A DNA stretch of 53,435 nucleotides from Chloroflexota bacterium. GTDB taxonomy: Bacteria; Chloroflexota; Anaerolineae; Aggregatilineales; Phototrophicaceae. The notes under the pieces were generated by a model, which had not been told where the DNA came from, ran no database searches, and saw only the letters and a program-made list of their open reading frames with translations. The stretch spans positions 1 to 53,435 of the forward strand of contig RFIA01000289.1 of NCBI GenBank assembly GCA_003695675.1. Reading direction: 5' to 3'. Shown here piece by piece: positions 25,801 to 33,982 of the stretch (within the stretch, counting starts at the first letter, position 1; every line of letters begins with the position of its first letter). The position numbers and the translations under genes are program-made.

Positions 25801-28056
25801 TTGGCTATCGAAGTCATCACATTGATTGCATTTGTGGCGTTTTTGTTCATCCGCCTCAGCAATCCCGATTTGTGGCATCCATCATTCGGCGGCGAGAAGC
25901 CGATGGATTTCGCCTATTTCAACGCGGTGTTGCGCAGTTCGGTCTTCCCGGCGTTAGACCCGTGGTATGCGGGTGGCTTCATCAATTACTACTACTTCGG
26001 CTTCGTCATTGTCGGGACGCCGGTGTTGTTGCTCGGACTGCCGCCGTCCATCGCCTACAATCTCATCTTACCGACATGGTTCGCGCTGACGGGCATCGCC
26101 GCGTTTTCGGTGGCGTACAATGCCGTCAGTGCTTTGCGCGTCCGTCAACGCACGACGACTGATGCCATTGCCGACGATGATTCCGATGAAGTGGATGACG
26201 ATACGCCGATGCGAACACGACGACTCGGCAATCCGTGGGTGGCGGGGATTGCGGCGCTCTTTTTGGCGGTCGTTGTCGGCAATTTGGACACGGTGCGCGT
26301 CTTTGCCAATGGTGTCGCCGACGCCGGATTTTATCAACAACCGGCGCGAGTCGAAGTCGAATTAATCGAAGATTATGTCAATGAGCATGGTGCCGCGCCC
26401 GAAGGTGACGCCCTCCTCGCGATTCGTGACAAAGCACAGGCACAAGCGGCTTCGTGGCCGGGCAGTATGCTGCGCGGTTTTAATCGTTTGCTTTCAGGCG
26501 AGCGTTTGCCGATTGCGACGAATCGCTGGTATTGGGCGCCGACGCGCATCATCGCCGAGAATGTGGGCGACAACGCCATCACCGAAATACCGTTCTTCAC
26601 ATTTTTATATGGCGATTTGCACGCCCATCTCATCGATATGCCGATATTGTTGTTCATCACGCTATTCTTGCTCAATGAAGCCTTGGTCGCCGGGCGCGAT
26701 AGGCGTGCGCGAGTAGCGACCATCTTGTCGTTTGGACTCGGCGCGTTGATGGTCGGCCTCACACGGGCGACGAATACATGGGATTGGCCGACGTTTTTGC
26801 TGCTCGGCATCGTCGGGATGACCTACATCTGGTGGCTGAGTTGGAAGCGCATCACGCGCTACTCGCTCATCAGTCTCGGCATTCGTGTCGGTGGATTTGT
26901 CGCCTTGCACGCGCTGTTGACCGCGCCGTATATCGCTAATTACTCGGCAGTGTATGGCAGCGCGAGTATCTGGGAAAATACGACGACGCCATTGTGGGCT
27001 TATCTTGACTTGCACGGTTTATTCTTGTTTTTGACGGCTTCGCTTTTAGCATGGGAGACATGGCGCTGGTTCCGCACGATTTATGTGCGTGCATTACGTG
27101 GGACGTGGCCGCTTTTGCTGGCTGGCTTGGTCGGCTTGGCCGCGATTGGCTTGGCGACGGTGATTCTCACGGTGACGAATTATCCGGTGGCGATAGTCGC
27201 GATACCCTTGCTGGTATGGACGGGGGTACTTTTCCTACGACCGGGACAATCGCGGGTGATGCAATTCTTGTTGGCGATGGCCGGGCTTGCGGTCGGCCTG
27301 ACGTTGGGTGTTGAGTTCATCGTGCTTGACGGTGACATCGGACGCCAAAACACCGTCTTCAAGTTTTATTTGCAAGCGTGGTTATTGTTCAGTGTCGTCG
27401 GTGGGGCGGCCTTCGCGTGGTTGATACAAAGCTCGATTCGCTGGTCAGCGCCGGTGCGTACTGCTTGGGTCGCGATGGCGGCGCTTTTGGTGACATTGGC
27501 CGGATTATATCCGGTGATGGCGACTCGTGCCCGGTCGATTGACCGCATGGCGCCAGAAACACCGTTCACGCTCGACGGCATGACGTATATGAAATACGCG
27601 ACGCACGGCGAGAACGGTCAATGGTTTCAACTCGACGATGATTACAATATGATTCGCTGGTTGCAGGATAACATACATGGCACGCCGGTCATCATGGAAG
27701 CGCAAACTGTCGAGTATCATTGGGGTTCACGGGTTTCGATTTATACCGGGATGCCGTCGGTTGTTGGTTGGAATTTCCATCAACGGCAGCAACGCACCTT
27801 CACGCCGTTACCGAGTTTGGTGCAACGGCGTGTCGCGAATGTCAATGCCTTCTATACCACAGAGGATACCAATGTCGCGGCGGATATTCTGAAACATTAT
27901 GACGTCAGCTATATCATCGTCAGTGACCTTGAACGTGCGTATTATCCCGAAGCAGGCTTGGCGAAATTCGATCAAATGGTGGAAGATGGTTTGCTTGGCG
28001 TGGTCTATGAACAAGGCGACGCGATTGTCTATCAGGTCAACAAGGACGCGCTCTAA
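22855..28056 (+). CDS. 1733-aa fusion of a GT39-like domain and a YYY-motif (DUF2298) domain
   Basis: The ATG at 22855 is preferred to a GTG two codons earlier because CAGGG is then well spaced. Residues about 35-475 form a GT39-like polytopic domain with the catalytic-loop motif LHPDERFL near 60. Residues about 480-875 form a long soluble, beta-rich extracytoplasmic insert without a motif I know. From about 890 a second polytopic domain begins, with GGEKPMDFAYFNAVLR and the hallmark NYYYFG at about 1043-1048, which marks Chlor_Arch_YYY (TIGR03662/DUF2298). The next gene carries the same domain alone (TEKPMELAFLSAVQR, SYYYFG), so the YYY part has been duplicated. Function is unknown; position and GT-C likeness suggest sugar transfer. 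Confidence 0.88.
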   Translation: MLDVKPQSNIAFESEDAVISQRFPIARSDVIVGALLVLVMFIGGYFRFVGQNWDDFTHLHPDERFLTGVVASLGSGRLAPSYPDPTLRAQQEQLCIERNGGTGVGGYFDTQCSTLNPHNTGHGLYVYGTLPTFLTKWSSNFAASTFDNVQLVGYNGAHLVGRTLSAIADMLVIIVIFFIGIRLHSKWVGLLAAALYAAAPFPIQQSHFWTVDAMSNLFVILSIYFALRVQDHGKWRDYALFGLFFAMALAGRVNTAPLVGLVILAAMLRMMPVLDRNFPMVEKQRLVQSNFIGLVLAGIITLIGFRLFQPYAFAGPNIWNVTLNPRWLDDIATARHLVSGFAESPPNWQWVGRTSYLFPFSNMVLWGMGIALGLTGWLAWVWAGWRLLRGREGAIRHLLPFAFVLVYFGWLGRQWVMTMRYYLPLYPLLALFAAWALVELVQRTNWRPARSLPRLGSRALLIGVVGFTLLWGAMFTNIYRHQLTRVQASHWIWENVSGDFSMRIEGASPDVPLINIAIPNGFGDSLETQVSHYLNDAPQIFGFTAPADGVVATVYAPHLGDPNDDPAPESIEISITRAGDPEELTRGTLTANFTRENHVIGDAYEIPLDTPLVLQAGEQYSFLVRVVSGGPVISSGEIVSHEGAWDDAVPTKVCTLPFGVTLADDPPPGLLSAQECNGRDAWGGLINGHEMSIAFEDVDIKRDKLLEALDDSEYLTISSNRFYDTISRNPARWPMTMRYYDALFDGELGFELVATFQETFELGPLRVSDQILPTRDGGELLNEFEAEEAFHVYDHPVVFIFRKTDAYDSEYVHDLFNSITLTRADASVVSFNDPTLVGPILTQSAVVDVAPTQLQLTEELRETQYNNGAWYERFNRDSIISRQPVVTIVAWWLTIMAFGWLAWPLLFVLFPALADRGYSFAKLIGLVLTAWMTWLVASARVPLWSRTGIILAAIILVTVGLMLVWRIREQFVAYMRTHWRRLLAIEVITLIAFVAFLFIRLSNPDLWHPSFGGEKPMDFAYFNAVLRSSVFPALDPWYAGGFINYYYFGFVIVGTPVLLLGLPPSIAYNLILPTWFALTGIAAFSVAYNAVSALRVRQRTTTDAIADDDSDEVDDDTPMRTRRLGNPWVAGIAALFLAVVVGNLDTVRVFANGVADAGFYQQPARVEVELIEDYVNEHGAAPEGDALLAIRDKAQAQAASWPGSMLRGFNRLLSGERLPIATNRWYWAPTRIIAENVGDNAITEIPFFTFLYGDLHAHLIDMPILLFITLFLLNEALVAGRDRRARVATILSFGLGALMVGLTRATNTWDWPTFLLLGIVGMTYIWWLSWKRITRYSLISLGIRVGGFVALHALLTAPYIANYSAVYGSASIWENTTTPLWAYLDLHGLFLFLTASLLAWETWRWFRTIYVRALRGTWPLLLAGLVGLAAIGLATVILTVTNYPVAIVAIPLLVWTGVLFLRPGQSRVMQFLLAMAGLAVGLTLGVEFIVLDGDIGRQNTVFKFYLQAWLLFSVVGGAAFAWLIQSSIRWSAPVRTAWVAMAALLVTLAGLYPVMATRARSIDRMAPETPFTLDGMTYMKYATHGENGQWFQLDDDYNMIRWLQDNIHGTPVIMEAQTVEYHWGSRVSIYTGMPSVVGWNFHQRQQRTFTPLPSLVQRRVANVNAFYTTEDTNVAADILKHYDVSYIIVSDLERAYYPEAGLAKFDQMVEDGLLGVVYEQGDAIVYQVNKDAL

Positions 28057-28064
28057 GGACTCTC

Positions 28065-30683
28065 ATGCTCTTTGACTGGTTACTACGAGAAGGCGATATT
28101 GTCTTGAGTTGGTGGGCGTTGGTGACGCTGGCCGGTATCGCCGTCTTCCCGTTGACATTGCGCCTCCTCAGCGGCTTGCCCGACCGCGGTTATACGATGG
28201 CGCGTGCGGCTGGCTTACTCGTCGTTGGTTTCACCTATTGGGCGTTGGCATCGCTCGGCTTTCTGCGCAACACACCGGGCAATATCGCCTTGGCGTGGTT
28301 GATTGTCTTGACCGGTTCGCTTGTCCTCTACTTTCGTGCTGAAGACCGCATCGACATGCGCGAATGGTGGGGCGAGAACCGCCGCGTGGTCATCGCAGGT
28401 GAGGTGTTGTTCATCGTATTGTTGTTCGCATGGGCGCTTGTACGCTCGTTCCAAAACAGCCTCACCGGAACCGAGAAGCCGATGGAACTCGCGTTTCTCA
28501 GCGCGGTGCAACGCAGCGAGACTTTTCCGCCGAATGACCCGTGGATGTCCGGTTACGCCATCAGTTATTATTACTTCGGCTACGTCATGTCGTCGATGTT
28601 GTCGATGATGAGCAATATCGTCAGCACGATTGGTTTCAATATGACGATTTCGCTCTTATTCGCGCTCACGGGTTTGACATCGTTCGGCGTTGCCTACAAT
28701 CTCGTGCGGTCGCGGGCATTTCGGGTGCCGGGCGAATTGCTTGAGAAAGCCTCCTCACAACGCACGGCAATCGGCGTCGGTGTGCTCGGCATGGTCTTCG
28801 TGATTTTGTTGGGCAACTTTCAATTACCGTTGATTGAGCTACCTTATCAAACCCGCACCGCGCCGGAGTCATATCTCGAATTTTGGCAGATTAACGAGCG
28901 CACCACCTATCCCGAACGTCAACAGGCACGGGCGGAAGGCATCCCGGACACAGAACCGATTGTCACGCATCCGGTCAATCTGCTGAGTGTGGACGATGCG
29001 GGGGCTGCATTTTGGTGGTGGTTCCGGGCGAGTCGTGTGTTGACCGACCGCAATCTCGACGGCACAGAAATCGGCGTGCAGCCGATTGACGAATTCCCAC
29101 AGTTCAGCTTCTTGTTGGCGGACAATCATCCGCATGTATTGGCATTGCCGTTTGCGATGTTGGCGTTAGGTTTGGCATTGAATGTGCTGCTCGTCGGGCG
29201 TGCGCCAAATGGCGGCGAGATTGTTTTCTATGGCTTGTGCCTCGGCGGATTGGCATTTCTCAATGCGTGGGACGGGCCAATATACACGGTCGTCTTACTC
29301 GCTGTTGAAGGGGTACGCCGCTTGATTCGCAACGGCACGGGGCGACTACGCATTGACGATGTATGGGCGATTGGTCGTCTTGCGCTGACGCTGCTCTTTT
29401 TGACGCTGCTGTTTTATCTGCCGTGGCTCGTCAGCTTTCGCTCACAAGCCTCGGGTGTGCTGCCGAATTTGTTGCACCCGACCTTGTTCCGGCAATTTTT
29501 CATCATGTTTGGGCCGTTCATCTTGTTGCTCGGCGCATATCTTGCTGTTGAAACATGGCGCGGGCGCTTGACCGGACGTTTGAATTTGCGACTCGGTCTG
29601 CTGGTTGCGTTGAGTGTTCTGTTGGTGTTGGTCGGTGCGATGCTTTTCTTGACATTGCTCGGTTCGCTTGTGCCGGAACTGCGCGGCATTGTCTTACGCT
29701 TTGTCGACCAAAATGGCGGGTGGGGCGTTGTCCTCCCGCAGTTGTTAGAACGCCGTGTGACGTACAGCATCACAACGCTCGTGTTGTTGAGTGGAATCGC
29801 TTTGGTTGTGGCGCGATTGTTCCCGCGTCACTTATCAATTGTAGGACTCGCCGATGTTGATGATGAGCAACGTCGCGTCGTGTCGTATCCACCGGCGACG
29901 GGATTTGCATTAGCTGTTGCGGCGGTGGCGATGCTATTGACGTTGTTCCCGGAATTTTTATTTTTGCGCGACAACTTTGCAGTACGCATCAACACTGTCT
30001 TCAAATTTTATTATCAAGCGTGGTTGATGTTTTCGGTGGCGAGTGCTTATGCGGTCTACTCCATTATGCGTGACAATCATCTACAATTGCCATCACCATC
30101 TGTGCGCCTTGTATTCGCTGGCGGGACGGCATTGATTGTGACTGCCGGGTTGTTGTATCCGGTGTTGGGTGTGTACAATCGCATCTTTTTGGAGAGCGGT
30201 TTTCTCGCGTCCGACAATCCGCGCGCTCTCACCCTAGATGGCGGCCCGACACTCGTACAATCCGACGATTTTCTGTCGATTACATGCTTCCGCGATTTCG
30301 TGACGGATGATGATGTCGTCGTCGCCGAAGCGATTGGCCCGGCGTATCGGTCGCAATTCGGGCGTGTCGCCGGGTTGAGCGGCGTGCCGATTGTGCTCGG
30401 CTGGGAGAATCATGAGCGGCAATGGCGCGGCTCGACATACAACGAAGTTGCTGGGTCGCGGGCACAAGATATTGCCTTGCTCTATGCCGACGTGCCGTGG
30501 GAACGCGCTCAAGAGGTCATCGACCGTTATGGCATCGATTATATATTCTACGGCAGCAGCGAGCGTTCGTCGTATGGCCCTGCCGGGGAAATCAAATTTC
30601 AAGAACGACTTGAGCCGGTGTGTCAACAAGGCGGCAGCGTCTTTTATCGGGTCGGTGTGCAGCATGTTGCACAAGCGAGATAG
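28065..30683 (+). CDS. Stand-alone YYY-motif (DUF2298, Chlor_Arch_YYY) membrane protein
   Basis: 872 residues, the usual size of the single-domain class. AAGGA lies 5 nt before the ATG, 8 bp after the previous stop. The protein is almost wholly hydrophobic with more than fifteen likely helices. The conserved EKPMELAFLSAVQRSE segment (about 146-160) precedes the SYYYFG motif near 166-171, and a second conserved region is DNHPHVLALPF (about 353), equivalent to YGDLHAHLIDMP in the neighbouring fusion protein. Both His-containing loops are candidates for the active site. The C-terminal 150 residues are soluble and include the conserved pair of aromatic Tyr/Gly-rich stretches seen at the end of the previous protein. 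Biochemical function of the family is not known. Confidence 0.9.
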   Translation: MLFDWLLREGDIVLSWWALVTLAGIAVFPLTLRLLSGLPDRGYTMARAAGLLVVGFTYWALASLGFLRNTPGNIALAWLIVLTGSLVLYFRAEDRIDMREWWGENRRVVIAGEVLFIVLLFAWALVRSFQNSLTGTEKPMELAFLSAVQRSETFPPNDPWMSGYAISYYYFGYVMSSMLSMMSNIVSTIGFNMTISLLFALTGLTSFGVAYNLVRSRAFRVPGELLEKASSQRTAIGVGVLGMVFVILLGNFQLPLIELPYQTRTAPESYLEFWQINERTTYPERQQARAEGIPDTEPIVTHPVNLLSVDDAGAAFWWWFRASRVLTDRNLDGTEIGVQPIDEFPQFSFLLADNHPHVLALPFAMLALGLALNVLLVGRAPNGGEIVFYGLCLGGLAFLNAWDGPIYTVVLLAVEGVRRLIRNGTGRLRIDDVWAIGRLALTLLFLTLLFYLPWLVSFRSQASGVLPNLLHPTLFRQFFIMFGPFILLLGAYLAVETWRGRLTGRLNLRLGLLVALSVLLVLVGAMLFLTLLGSLVPELRGIVLRFVDQNGGWGVVLPQLLERRVTYSITTLVLLSGIALVVARLFPRHLSIVGLADVDDEQRRVVSYPPATGFALAVAAVAMLLTLFPEFLFLRDNFAVRINTVFKFYYQAWLMFSVASAYAVYSIMRDNHLQLPSPSVRLVFAGGTALIVTAGLLYPVLGVYNRIFLESGFLASDNPRALTLDGGPTLVQSDDFLSITCFRDFVTDDDVVVAEAIGPAYRSQFGRVAGLSGVPIVLGWENHERQWRGSTYNEVAGSRAQDIALLYADVPWERAQEVIDRYGIDYIFYGSSERSSYGPAGEIKFQERLEPVCQQGGSVFYRVGVQHVAQAR

Positions 30684-30700
30684 TTGAGGAATATTGGGGG

Positions 30701-32641
30701 ATGATGCAAACTGTTGCGCTGGACACCACGACGACAAGCGAAGACTCGCGACCACAACAGGTCGTCATCACGCTTGAGTTGTTGTTATATATCGCGCTGA
30801 TTGTGTTGGCATTGGTGTTGCGCTTTGCCGACTTGAATGATATTCCGATGACGCCTGCCGAAGCGCGTGAGGCCTTGGCCGCGTGGCGCACCGTTGAACC
30901 TGACGCGCCTGGTTCGACCATCATCCCGCAAAGTCCGATTATTTTCTTGGCGCAAAGTATCACATTCAGTTTGCTGGGCGGCACAGAACTCGCAGCTCGT
31001 TTGTTGACGGCGCTTGTCGGTAGTGCGCTGGTCTTGACGCCGCTTTTGTTCCGCGAGTTGCTCGGTCGGGCACGGGCGCTCTTGCTCAGCGCATTGTTGA
31101 CACTATCGCCGGTATTCTTGGCAGCTTCGCGTTACAGCAGTTCGATGGTCTGGGCTGTGTTGGTCGCTGTTCTGATGTTGTGGATGCTGTGGCGTTACTG
31201 GGAACGTGGACGCAGCAATGATGCCATCATAACAGTCATTCTGGCTGTTTCACTCGTCTTGCTGACCGATCCCTTCGGTTTCGTCATGCTGCTGACTCTT
31301 GTCGGGGCGTTGCTTATCGCGTACAACATCACGCCACGACCCGACGATGATGACGGCGAAATCGCGAACCGTGTTCGCGAGCGGATTCGCGCGGTGCCGT
31401 GGCAATTCGCCATCACCTTGACAGGCTTGACCGTCTTGCTGGTGAGCACGATATTTTTGCTGCATCAGTCTGGGTTGAGCGCTGTCGGCGAGTTGCTGTC
31501 GGTTGGCGCGAGCGGCATTTTCAATCCAGCGACGGACTCGACGCCGCCGCTGCTTTCGCTGGCGACGGCCTTGTTTTATGAGCCGGTTTTCTGGATATTC
31601 GGTTTCGTCGCTTTGTGGTTGATGTATCGTCGGCGCACACAGTCATTTATCGAGAATTTTTTGGCTGGGTGGTTGCTTCTTGCGACGGCTGCGTCGTTGT
31701 ATCGTGGCGCACAACCCGATCATGCTGTGTGGTTGATTTTGCCATTATATGCGCTTTCATCGAATTGGTTGAGCGAATTATTCATCGACGACCGGCGTGC
31801 CTACTGGGAGATTCCCTGGTGGACTCGCCCCGTTCTTGCGCTGGTGACGGTCATCTTGCTGGCGATCTTGTTGCTGCATTTGCAGGTTGTCGGGCGTTTT
31901 ATGCTGCGTGTGCCGGAGGTGACATTCCAAATCCTGATGGATGAAGTGCCCGTCAGTTTGTTGTGGATGTTGGCGGCGGTTTTGTTCCTCATTGTCGGCT
32001 TTTTTATGGCCGGGGGTCTCTGGGGGAATACGACGACTTTGCAAGGCGGCGCACTAGGGCTATTGATTTTTGGTGCTATCGTCGGCGTTAGTCGTGGATG
32101 GGTCGCTGCCGTTCCACATTCCGATGATGCACGAGAAGTGTGGCATACCGACGCCACGGGGCGCGAGACGATATTCTTGCGCGAGACATTGCTCGAACTT
32201 GCTGATCGCGAGTCCGTCGGTTTCCCACGCATTCCGATACAGGTATACGCACCCGATGATGGAGTCGTTGCTTGGTTGATGCGCGATTTTGTCAATGCGA
32301 CATTCATCGATGATATTGCGGATGCCTTTCAGCAAGAGATTGTCCTACTCGCTGCGCCGGAGGGCATCGCGCCCGAACTCGGCGGGAGTTATGTCGGTCA
32401 AGACTTCGTCATCAATCGGCAATGGAATGCGTCAACAATGGCGCCGAAAGATATATTGACGTGGGTGCTGCAACGCGATTCACGTGTGCCGAGTCAACCG
32501 ACGGAGACGATGATATTGTGGTTGCGGCAGGATATTTATGACGGTGCGCCGTTCATCAATCCGGCCTCAGTCACCCAAAAAGATGCGTCCGAATCCGACC
32601 CGGATGCGGAATCGCAAGATGCAGTTGAAGCCGCTGGGTGA
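30701..32641 (+). CDS. GT39-like membrane glycosyltransferase
   Basis: 646 residues from the ATG at 30701 (a second ATG follows directly; GAGGA and a GGGGG run lie upstream). The N-terminus is a short polar tail and a membrane helix, then the loop DIPMTPAEAREALAAW with acidic residues where GT39 proteins place theirs, followed by eleven or so helices. The last 190 residues are outside, beginning after the helix near 460-480, and end in an acidic Asp/Glu/Ser tail. It has the general shape of the TIGR03663/ArnT-like group but lacks the HGP motif, so I leave it as GT-C. It is the last GT gene before the sigma factor and is 17 bp after the YYY gene. Confidence 0.78.
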   Translation: MMQTVALDTTTTSEDSRPQQVVITLELLLYIALIVLALVLRFADLNDIPMTPAEAREALAAWRTVEPDAPGSTIIPQSPIIFLAQSITFSLLGGTELAARLLTALVGSALVLTPLLFRELLGRARALLLSALLTLSPVFLAASRYSSSMVWAVLVAVLMLWMLWRYWERGRSNDAIITVILAVSLVLLTDPFGFVMLLTLVGALLIAYNITPRPDDDDGEIANRVRERIRAVPWQFAITLTGLTVLLVSTIFLLHQSGLSAVGELLSVGASGIFNPATDSTPPLLSLATALFYEPVFWIFGFVALWLMYRRRTQSFIENFLAGWLLLATAASLYRGAQPDHAVWLILPLYALSSNWLSELFIDDRRAYWEIPWWTRPVLALVTVILLAILLLHLQVVGRFMLRVPEVTFQILMDEVPVSLLWMLAAVLFLIVGFFMAGGLWGNTTTLQGGALGLLIFGAIVGVSRGWVAAVPHSDDAREVWHTDATGRETIFLRETLLELADRESVGFPRIPIQVYAPDDGVVAWLMRDFVNATFIDDIADAFQQEIVLLAAPEGIAPELGGSYVGQDFVINRQWNASTMAPKDILTWVLQRDSRVPSQPTETMILWLRQDIYDGAPFINPASVTQKDASESDPDAESQDAVEAAG

Positions 32642-32682
32642 GGAATGTGACACGCTGATGTGTAAAATTGATTGTGTATGTT

Positions 32683-33297
32683 ATGGATAAACACATGACC
32701 GGACAAATAGACAATCAACATGTCGAAGCGCTTGTTGCGCGATGTTTGCACGGCGAGCAAACGGCCTATTCGCAATTGTACGATTTGTTCGCGCCGGGCA
32801 TCTATCGCCTGTGTTACGGTCTGTTGCTCAACCCACAAGATGCCGAAGACGTGATGCAAGAATCGTTCGTCTACGCTTTCAAAAATCTCAAGCGTTATGA
32901 TGCGAATCGTGCCTCGTTCAAGACTTGGTTGTACACAATCACCATCAGTCGTTGTCGCAATATGTATCGGCGTAAGCGACCGGTGCTGTCGGCATTGACC
33001 GATGTCGTGCGTTCAAGCATTTTTGCGCCAGAAGCCGATAGCCCCGAAGCGGCTGTCGCCCGGCACGAAGCCCAGAATCACCTCGAAGTTGCGTTATCGG
33101 CGCTGTCGCCGAATATTCGCGAGGCGATTGTGTTGCGTTATGGGCACGGCCTCACCTATCGCGAAATCGCTGAGGTCATGGGTTGCCCACAAAAAACGGC
33201 GGAGAGTCGCGTGCGGTTGGGGCACGAAGGGTTGCGTAAAGTGTTGCAACCTGAAGGTCATGCTTTGCTAGAAGAATTGTTGAGTTGGTCGTCATGA
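32683..33297 (+). CDS. ECF-type RNA polymerase sigma factor
   Basis: About 204 residues from the ATG at 32683; the ATG at 32695 is an equally possible start. Region 2 reads NPQDAEDVMQESFVYAF with RASFKTWLYTI, and region 4 reads LSPNIREAIVLRYGHGLTYREIAEVMG with a helix-turn-helix and ESRVRLGHEGLRKVL. No region 3 is present, so it belongs to the extracytoplasmic-function class. It directs RNA polymerase to its own set of promoters when released from the anti-sigma factor encoded by the next, overlapping gene. Target promoters are unknown; surrounding cell-surface genes are obvious candidates. Confidence 0.94.
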   Translation: MDKHMTGQIDNQHVEALVARCLHGEQTAYSQLYDLFAPGIYRLCYGLLLNPQDAEDVMQESFVYAFKNLKRYDANRASFKTWLYTITISRCRNMYRRKRPVLSALTDVVRSSIFAPEADSPEAAVARHEAQNHLEVALSALSPNIREAIVLRYGHGLTYREIAEVMGCPQKTAESRVRLGHEGLRKVLQPEGHALLEELLSWSS

Positions 33298-33824
33298 CGA
33301 AGCATTCGCGAATATCGTGCTATCAATGTCAATCGCAACTGTCACATTATGTGCATGATGAATTGTCGCCTTTGCAGCGTCGCAAAGTCGCACAACATCT
33401 GACGTCCTGCGCAGATTGTGATCGGATTTATCGGACTGAAAAACAAATCGCCCAGCAGCTTGGCAGCGAAATGCTGTTTGTTGGGCGCGGGCATGTGCCA
33501 GATTTTGCGACGATATGGGCTTCTGTCGAGCACGAGGTCTTCAAGCCGAAGTCACAACCGGCGCGTTATTCAGTACGGCACGGTCTGGTCGCGATTGTGT
33601 TGATGTTGGCTCTCATGTTGCCGTTGATGTGGTTAGGGCGTGGCACATCGTCTGTTCTCGTACAACAGCCTGTGCCGGTCATCGAAGCGGCGACGCAAAT
33701 GCCGCTGCGAACCGAAGCGGCGACTGATGTTGCATTGAATATCAACGAAACTGTTGAAAGCATCATCGTTCGGCGTGGGTTGCCCGACGCTGTTCCTGTT
33801 CCTAGCGCCACGCAGACGCCTTGA
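33294..33824 (+). CDS. Zinc-binding anti-sigma factor with one membrane helix
   Basis: 176 residues from the ATG at 33294, whose ATGA overlaps the sigma-factor stop. The N-terminal zf-HC2 domain has Cys12, Cys15 and His-x3-Cys-x2-Cys (HLTSCADC, about 38-45), the zinc anti-sigma (ZAS) signature, and binds the sigma factor. A single membrane helix follows (about 102-122), leaving about 50 residues outside, rich in Pro, Ala and Thr, with no sensor domain. Release of the sigma factor by regulated proteolysis is known for the family and would put the island under envelope-stress control; this is inferred. Confidence 0.88.
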   Translation: MTKHSRISCYQCQSQLSHYVHDELSPLQRRKVAQHLTSCADCDRIYRTEKQIAQQLGSEMLFVGRGHVPDFATIWASVEHEVFKPKSQPARYSVRHGLVAIVLMLALMLPLMWLGRGTSSVLVQQPVPVIEAATQMPLRTEAATDVALNINETVESIIVRRGLPDAVPVPSATQTP

Positions 33825-33843
33825 AATATGATTGATCTGTCGG

Positions 33844-33858
33844 AAATGCTCAGCATTT
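33844..33858 (+). other. Small hairpin downstream of the anti-sigma gene
   Basis: AAATGC and GCATTT around TCA form a weak 6-bp stem followed by T, 20 bp after the anti-sigma stop. It is a poor terminator candidate; the 158-bp gap up to the Agl23-like gene holds otherwise only the repeat at 33918-33951. Confidence 0.3.
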
Positions 33859-33917
33859 TAATGCCTAGCGGTATGGTACAAAGCGCCTTACGGTTCAAGT
33901 GCGCAACGCCTAAATTA

Positions 33918-33951
33918 TTTTCTTCGCGTTCTTCGCGTCTTTGTGGTTTTT
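33918..33951. repeat. TTCGCG-unit intergenic repeat
   Basis: TTTTCTTCGCGTTCTTCGCG followed by TCTTTGTGGTTTTT, similar in style to 9061-9096. Read on the minus strand it is the AAAACCACAAAGACGCGAAG type of string often seen between genes in cyanobacteria and Chloroflexi. Confidence 0.4.
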
Positions 33952-33982
33952 ACGATATTGCATAACACAAAGTTGAGGTCTT

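Noticed and set aside
25524-26162. 212-codon frame inside the YYY fusion gene
   Set aside because: A shadow of the real gene in another frame, Val/Arg/His-rich composition without domain sense.
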